42,017 nucleotides of DNA from positions 1 through 42,017 of the forward strand of contig JAHFCH010000028.1 of assembly GCA_023249635.1 (NCBI GenBank). Reading direction: 5' to 3'. Origin of the DNA: Fibrobacterota bacterium. Lineage in GTDB: Bacteria; Fibrobacterota; Fibrobacteria; UBA11236. Of the stretch, positions 37,553 to 42,017 are shown in pieces. Under the pieces are notes generated by a model that was not told the origin of the DNA, searched no databases, and was given only the letters and a program-made list of their open reading frames with translations. Position 1 is the first letter of the stretch; each line of letters starts with the position of its first letter. Position numbers and translations under genes: made by a program.

Positions 37553-39114
37553 TGCGCCAGGTGCACGTCTTTCCAGGAATACATGCCGAGGGGATTGGGA
37601 TCCGCGTCCTGCAATTTGGGATTGCGCATCTCGTTCAGGGCATAATAGTAAATCGGGATCACGGGCATGCCTTCCATCAGCCGCGCTTCAGCCTGGCGCA
37701 AGGTGGCGAGGCGTAGCCCCGCATCGGACATGGTCCAGGTGGATTTGATCAGCTTGTCGTACTCCGGATCGCTATAGCCTGCGCGATTGTTCCCATCCTC
37801 GGTGGTATACAGCTCCAGGAACGAGATCGGATCAGAGAAGTCCCCGATCCAGGAGGCCCGCGCCACGGAGCGATAGTTCAGGTTCTTGGTGTTTTCCAGA
37901 TAGACCTTCCATTCGTAGTTCACGAGCTCGGCATCCAGGCCCAAGGTCTCCTTCCACATCTGTTGGACAACCTGGGCGATATCACGATGGGACTCGGCGG
38001 TGTTGTACAGGATTTGCAGGCCGGGCGGCTGCTTGCCCGCCGAGTAGCCGGCCTTGACCAGGAATTCCTTGGCTTTGACGGGATCATAAAGTTCCATGCT
38101 TACCCCGGGATACGATGGAGTAGGGGGGACGAAACCGGTAGCCGGGGTATTGATGTTCTTCAATACCCGGTCCACGATTTTCTTCCGATCGATGGCGTAG
38201 GACAGCGCCTTGCGCAGGTTGGCATTGTCGTACCCCGGGTTCTTGCAATTGACCAGGTAGTAGTAGGTACCGAACATCGGCTTGTTGAAGAACTCGGGCA
38301 TCTTCTTGGCCGCGTCCAGCTTGCTGGTCGGCACGCTGAAGATCCAATCGGCTTCCCCGCTCAGGAACATGTTCCAGGCCGTCAGTTGGTCCTCTACGGG
38401 GAGCACCTTGACCTTGGCCTGCTTCACGTTCGCCGAGTCCCAATAGTACGGGTTCTTCTCGAGGTCGATAGCTACGTTCCGTTTCCATCCTTTCATTACA
38501 AAGGCTCCGTTACCCACGAGATGATCAGGTGTGGTCCAATGATCGCCGTACTTGGCAATGGTATCCACGGGTACGGGGAAGAAAGGCTCAAAGGCACACA
38601 AGTCCAGGAAAAAGGCGACCGGGAAATCGAGGTTCACGGTGAAGGTGGAGTCGTCCGGAGCGGCAATGCCCAGCGAGTCGGGGGGGAGCTTTTTCTCCCG
38701 GATGGCATTCGCGTTATGGATGATCTTGAGTAGGGTGGAGTACTCGCTTCCCGTGGTGGGATTGGAGAATCTGCGCCAAGAGGCCAGGAAGTCACGGGAG
38801 GTAAGCGGGGTCCCATTCGACCAGTGGTTGGGGCGAAGATGAAAGGTGTAGTTCCGCCCATCGGCCGAGACCTCCCAGGAGCGGGCCGCACCGGGGCGAA
38901 CCTGCGGGCTTTTGAGTCCGCGCAGGACCAGTCCCTCAAACAGTGCTCCGATCACCCTGATCTCAGGTTGGCCCGTTACCTGGTGCAGGTCAAGGGAGGC
39001 CGGCTCCGAAGCGTTGATGAGGACCAAGGGCTTGGGTCCGTCCCCCGCCCCCGCGCGGCAGGACCAGAAGATTAGGGAAGGCAGGAGCAGAAACACGCGG
39101 TGGGAGTGGTTCAT
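37549..39114 (-). CDS. Peptide ABC transporter substrate-binding lipoprotein, OppA type
   Basis: A protein of 521 residues from ATG 39114. The open frame extends to 39366, but that part has no signal-peptide logic. The signal is MNHSHRVFLLLPSLIFWSC (Cys19). SBP family 5 features: EPASLDLHQVTG near the N-terminus, LRGLKSPQVRPGAARSWEVSADGRNYTFHLRPNHWSNGTPLTSRDFLASWRR, LVGNGAFVMKGW, LRKALSYAIDRKKI, and YSDPEYDKLI near the end. It binds extracellular or periplasmic peptides and hands them to the permeases. The DLHQVTG and NHWSNG segments resemble OppA more than nickel- or heme-binding relatives. Confidence 0.93.
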   Translation of the reverse strand: MNHSHRVFLLLPSLIFWSCRAGAGDGPKPLVLINASEPASLDLHQVTGQPEIRVIGALFEGLVLRGLKSPQVRPGAARSWEVSADGRNYTFHLRPNHWSNGTPLTSRDFLASWRRFSNPTTGSEYSTLLKIIHNANAIREKKLPPDSLGIAAPDDSTFTVNLDFPVAFFLDLCAFEPFFPVPVDTIAKYGDHWTTPDHLVGNGAFVMKGWKRNVAIDLEKNPYYWDSANVKQAKVKVLPVEDQLTAWNMFLSGEADWIFSVPTSKLDAAKKMPEFFNKPMFGTYYYLVNCKNPGYDNANLRKALSYAIDRKKIVDRVLKNINTPATGFVPPTPSYPGVSMELYDPVKAKEFLVKAGYSAGKQPPGLQILYNTAESHRDIAQVVQQMWKETLGLDAELVNYEWKVYLENTKNLNYRSVARASWIGDFSDPISFLELYTTEDGNNRAGYSDPEYDKLIKSTWTMSDAGLRLATLRQAEARLMEGMPVIPIYYYALNEMRNPKLQDADPNPLGMYSWKDVHLAQ

Positions 39115-39309
39115 CGTGCTTATCTTTCCCGGGTAGAGTGGCTGGCGTACCGGACTGTCTTTTGCATGCCGGCCACCGTATTTTCCGATGGCTTTGAATA
39201 GAAAGAAGAGTCGAATCTGGTATTCAATCCGTCCCGATTTATGCGGGACTTTTCGCCGCGATCCGGTGAATTGAACACTGCGGAACGGCCTAAATTTATT
39301 AAAATCCAA

Positions 39310-39338
39310 TTGACTTGTCTGGATCTTGAGGATAACTT
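39310..39338 (+). promoter_or_regulatory. Promoter of the OmpA-type gene, in the 302-base divergent gap
   Basis: TTGACT (39310-39315), a 17-base spacer and TAACTT (39333-39338), about 78 bases before the ATG at 39417, which has an AGGGA site. The other half of the gap (39115-39300) is the leader of oppA; I see no clear promoter, repeat or small gene there. Confidence 0.6.
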
Positions 39339-39416
39339 GATGCAGGACGAAGATAACCACGGGCAAATTTCCTGCCGTGCGTGTGCCACTTTAGGAACCA
39401 AATAGGGACTATCCAT

Positions 39417-40898
39417 ATGCAAAGAAATTTGTACGCGGCACTGGTGTGCGGCAGTTTGCTCGCTCTTGGCTCTATCGACGCCAAGACGATACGGGTCCCC
39501 GGCGATTTTCCCAACATCAATGGCGGTCTCACCAGCGCGGATTATGGCGACACGGTTCTTGTCTCCCCCGGTCGCTACAAGGAGAATGTCACTCTCGTCC
39601 AAGGCGTCATTCTCAAGGGCACCAACCAACTCGAATGTATCATCGACGGCATGCGCAAAGGTCCCACGATTTACGCAGTGACCGGTTCGGAAGTCCAGAA
39701 CTTCACCATCACCAACGGCATCGACGGCATTCTCTGCGAAAACTCTTCTCCCTACATCCATCACAACTGGATTCTCGACAATCAAGGTGCCGGCATCGGC
39801 GCTTTCATCTCGCTTCCCCAGATCTACAACAACGTGATCTACGGCAATCGCTGGTCGGGCATTCTCGCGTGGGGCGCCAAGTCCCTCGACACCCGCATCG
39901 AAAACAACGTGGTCATGCGCAATGGTTACTCGGGATTCACCCTCAAGGGACCGTGCCGCATCGTGGTGCGCAACAACATCGTCCAAGAGAATCGCGAGTA
40001 CGGCATCTATAGCGACCCGGCATCGGGCCAATCGCAGATCGTTTACAACAACATTTACAAGAACGTCATCCCGTTCAACCGCTATACCAAGATCAACAAA
40101 ACCAACATCTCCCATGACCCGCTGTACCTCAACCCCAGCCTGAACAACGAAGCGAATTATTTCGTCGCCGCCAAGTCCCCCATGGTGCGCCGCGGCTATG
40201 GCCAGGTCGACATCGGACTGTTGGCGAAGGACGCCGTGGTCAACGTGGATGGTGACCGCGACAATGACGGCATCGTGGATTCCAAAGACGTATGCCCCGA
40301 CCTCGCCGAGGACCAGGACGGCTTCCAGGACGACGATGGTTGCCCCGACTTCGACAATGACAATGACGGCATCCAGGACGCCAAGGACAAGTGCCCGAGC
40401 GAACCCGAGGATAAGGACGGCTTTGAGGATCAGGACGGCTGCCCGGATCCGGATAATGACAAGGACGGCGTTCCCGATGCCCGCGACAATTGCCCAGACG
40501 TGGCAGGCGACGCGAACCGCAACGGTTGCCCCTTCAAGGCCCCGCCCAAGATTGAAGATAACTTCATCCTGGAAGGCGTGACCTTCCGCACCGGCTCCGC
40601 CGAAATCACCGAGGATTCCTACCAGAACCTCGACCAGGTCTACGAGCAGCTGGCCAAGTACAGCGATCGCAAATATGAAATCGCCGGCCATACGGACAAT
40701 ACCGCCAGCGACAAGATCAATATCAAGCTCTCGCTCGATCGCGCCAATGCGGTCCGGGAATATCTGATCAACCGCGGAATCGATGCGGGCCGTCTGGTCG
40801 GTAAAGGCTACGGCTCCTCGCGTCCTAAGGCGGACAATAAGACCGCCGCAGGCCGCAGCATCAACCGCCGCATCGAATTCTACCGGATTAAGAAATGA
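39417..40898 (+). CDS. OmpA-family protein with N-terminal beta-helix and thrombospondin type 3 repeats
   Basis: A protein of 493 residues. The signal peptide is cleaved near GSIDA-KTIRV (about residue 23). Residues about 24-270 form a right-handed parallel beta-helix with NosD-like short repeats (PYIHHNWILDNQGAGI, PQIYNNVIYGNRWSGI, TRIENNVVMRNGYSGF, IVVRNNIVQENREYGI). Acidic calcium-binding TSP3-type repeats follow (about 280-375; DxDxDG with CPD). The C-terminal OmpA domain (about 385-493: FRTGSAEI, IAGHTDNTASDKINIKLSLDRANAVREYL, SRPKADNKTAAGRSINRRIEF) contains the peptidoglycan-binding Asp and Arg. It probably anchors the outer membrane or a surface structure to the wall. It overlaps the next gene by ATGA. 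Confidence 0.9.
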   Translation: MQRNLYAALVCGSLLALGSIDAKTIRVPGDFPNINGGLTSADYGDTVLVSPGRYKENVTLVQGVILKGTNQLECIIDGMRKGPTIYAVTGSEVQNFTITNGIDGILCENSSPYIHHNWILDNQGAGIGAFISLPQIYNNVIYGNRWSGILAWGAKSLDTRIENNVVMRNGYSGFTLKGPCRIVVRNNIVQENREYGIYSDPASGQSQIVYNNIYKNVIPFNRYTKINKTNISHDPLYLNPSLNNEANYFVAAKSPMVRRGYGQVDIGLLAKDAVVNVDGDRDNDGIVDSKDVCPDLAEDQDGFQDDDGCPDFDNDNDGIQDAKDKCPSEPEDKDGFEDQDGCPDPDNDKDGVPDARDNCPDVAGDANRNGCPFKAPPKIEDNFILEGVTFRTGSAEITEDSYQNLDQVYEQLAKYSDRKYEIAGHTDNTASDKINIKLSLDRANAVREYLINRGIDAGRLVGKGYGSSRPKADNKTAAGRSINRRIEFYRIKK

Positions 40899-42017
40899 AC
40901 AAGGGAGTGGCAGCTTTGAACACCAAAATCCTGACCCTTACGACGCTCGCCGCCGCATCCCTGGTCTTGGCGGAGAGCCCTTATAAGCCCCACGCCTACC
41001 AGCAGAACGACTGGTTCTCCGAGTATGGCGACAACACCGCGCTTTACGTGAACCCGGCGTCCATCGCCGAGAACGATCAGATCGAAGTCGCGGTCGGCCT
41101 GTTCCAGACCATCTCCGGCAAGGCCGGCCAGGAATTCATCAGCGCCGTGCATCCGTTCGACTACAACCACTCGATCGGCCTTTCGGTTTTCGAGAACGGT
41201 TCGGCCATCGACGGCAGCAACGCCGTGTACCTGGAAAACGCCTACACCCTGGGATACGCCTATCGCTTGGGGTTCTTCATGCCCAGCGGTTTGGCGAACA
41301 AGATTGCCCTGGGTATCGACGCCACGGTCATCCAGTTCAACGCTTTCAACGCGGTCAAGAGCTTCGGCTTGGGTGTGGACGTGGGTATCGGTTATAACCC
41401 GTTCAGCACCTCGCGTTATGGCCATCTGCAGTTGGGCGTGTCTTTGCAGAATGCGTTGCAGCCCGAAGTGAAACTGCCGGACGACAACCCCAGCCTCATC
41501 AAGGGTAAGTACAAGATCCCCCGCAACCTGAACACCAGCTTCTTCTGGCGTGGATTCAACAACAGCCTGGAATTGGCCGGTTCGGTCAGCGTGATCGACG
41601 TGACCCATGACGCGGCTGAAGGCCCGGGTGGCAATGAAATCGTGCCTTCCGCGCGCGCCACCTACTTCCTGAGCCCTTTGCTCGGAATCAAGGCAAAGTT
41701 CACCAAGCTGGGCTACCCTGTCATCGGCGCCACGGTCAACGTGAAGCGCGTGAACCTGTTCCGCTACCTTCAACTGGATTTGGACATGTCGCATGACAAG
41801 CTCTCAGTCAAGGACGAAGGCCGCGGATTCGTATGGAACTTCAAGGCCATCACCCGCGTCGGTCCCACCCGCGAGGAGCGCATCGGCGAAGCCCGCTACC
41901 GCCGCCTCAAGATCGAGCCGGAGGATGCCTATCGTGAAGCCATGCGCTTGTACCTGGCCCGCAAGTTCCTGTTGGCCTCCTACGCCTTTGGTAAGGTCAT
42001 CACCAAGTACCCGTCTT
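40895..42017 (+). CDS. Outer-membrane barrel protein with C-terminal TPR start (3' truncated)
   Basis: The frame is open from ATG 40895 to the window edge (374 residues). A signal peptide ends near LVLA-ESPYK. The body alternates beta strands with loops (LYVNPASIAENDQIEVAVGLFQ, IGLSVFENG, LGVDVGIGYNP, YGHLQLGVSLQNAL), like PorV/PorQ or UPF0164-type barrels that open with an NPA motif. The last residues (DAYREAMRLYLARKFLLASYAFGKVITKYP) look like the first TPR of a YbgF- or BamD-like repeat. The ATG overlaps the OmpA-type stop (ATGA). A TTG at 40916 has a better Shine-Dalgarno (AGGGAG) and would give a shorter signal peptide. Together with the OmpA-type protein it probably forms an envelope complex; its function is unknown. 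Confidence 0.78.
   Translation, partial: MNKGVAALNTKILTLTTLAAASLVLAESPYKPHAYQQNDWFSEYGDNTALYVNPASIAENDQIEVAVGLFQTISGKAGQEFISAVHPFDYNHSIGLSVFENGSAIDGSNAVYLENAYTLGYAYRLGFFMPSGLANKIALGIDATVIQFNAFNAVKSFGLGVDVGIGYNPFSTSRYGHLQLGVSLQNALQPEVKLPDDNPSLIKGKYKIPRNLNTSFFWRGFNNSLELAGSVSVIDVTHDAAEGPGGNEIVPSARATYFLSPLLGIKAKFTKLGYPVIGATVNVKRVNLFRYLQLDLDMSHDKLSVKDEGRGFVWNFKAITRVGPTREERIGEARYRRLKIEPEDAYREAMRLYLARKFLLASYAFGKVITKYPS

Overview
This is a 42 kb piece of a GC-rich bacterial chromosome carrying mostly housekeeping genes. I infer a Gram-negative member of the FCB group, possibly Fibrobacterota. The grounds are lipoproteins with large Ig-like arrays, an OmpA protein joined to a beta-helix and thrombospondin type 3 repeats, a Bacteroidetes-style Hc1/histone-H1-like small protein, Hanks-type kinases with PEGA or discoidin-like tails, and a TATATT-like -10 element before several genes. 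No phage, IS element, CRISPR array or rRNA is visible. The taxon is inference; the gene content is read directly.

Layout. 1-6.2 kb: 3' part of a thiolase; a 1147-residue lipoprotein alternating Ig-like repeats with three cytochrome-c-like CxxCH modules; a convergent outer-membrane barrel gene; a divergent Rrf2-type Fe-S regulator. 6.4-9.7 kb: sucC-sucD and mdh (TCA cycle), each preceded by a palindromic repeat. 9.8-17 kb: secreted metzincin protease, multicopper oxidase lipoprotein coupled to an MTA/SAH nucleosidase, then a leftward kinase-yraN-yciO unit. 17.3-22 kb: a second, PEGA-tailed kinase, and a leftward ilvD-aminotransferase pair. 22-28.6 kb: a TPR/transglutaminase-like lipoprotein, divergent from an unrecognised gene and an FHA-transmembrane-lytic transglycosylase fusion. 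28.9-32.8 kb: gapA-pgk-tpiA-secG-tRNA-Leu. 32.8-35.7 kb: psd, an endonuclease-III-like Fe-S protein and a lipoprotein in a tightly overlapping unit, then the Hc1-like gene. 35.8-39.1 kb: leftward oppA-oppB-oppC without ATPase genes. 39.4 kb to the end: beta-helix/TSP3/OmpA protein coupled to a barrel protein that runs off the window.

The most unusual structure is non-coding. Two families of intergenic inverted repeats are built on 7-base units, GTCGGGC (three copies, two of which fold as four-way cloverleaves about 110-130 bases long) and GGTTTAA/GGTCTAA (two copies). All five lie between genes read in the same direction, just upstream of sucC, mdh, gapA, tpiA and ilvD. The second GGTTTAA copy carries a GTCGGGCGT motif at its apex, which links the two families. 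Among the proteins, the Ig/heme lipoprotein and the FHA-lytic-transglycosylase fusion, which sits within about 10 kb of two Ser/Thr kinases, deserve most attention. Several genes also have unusual starts: probable TTG and CTG starts inside the preceding TGA stop, and starts with almost no leader.
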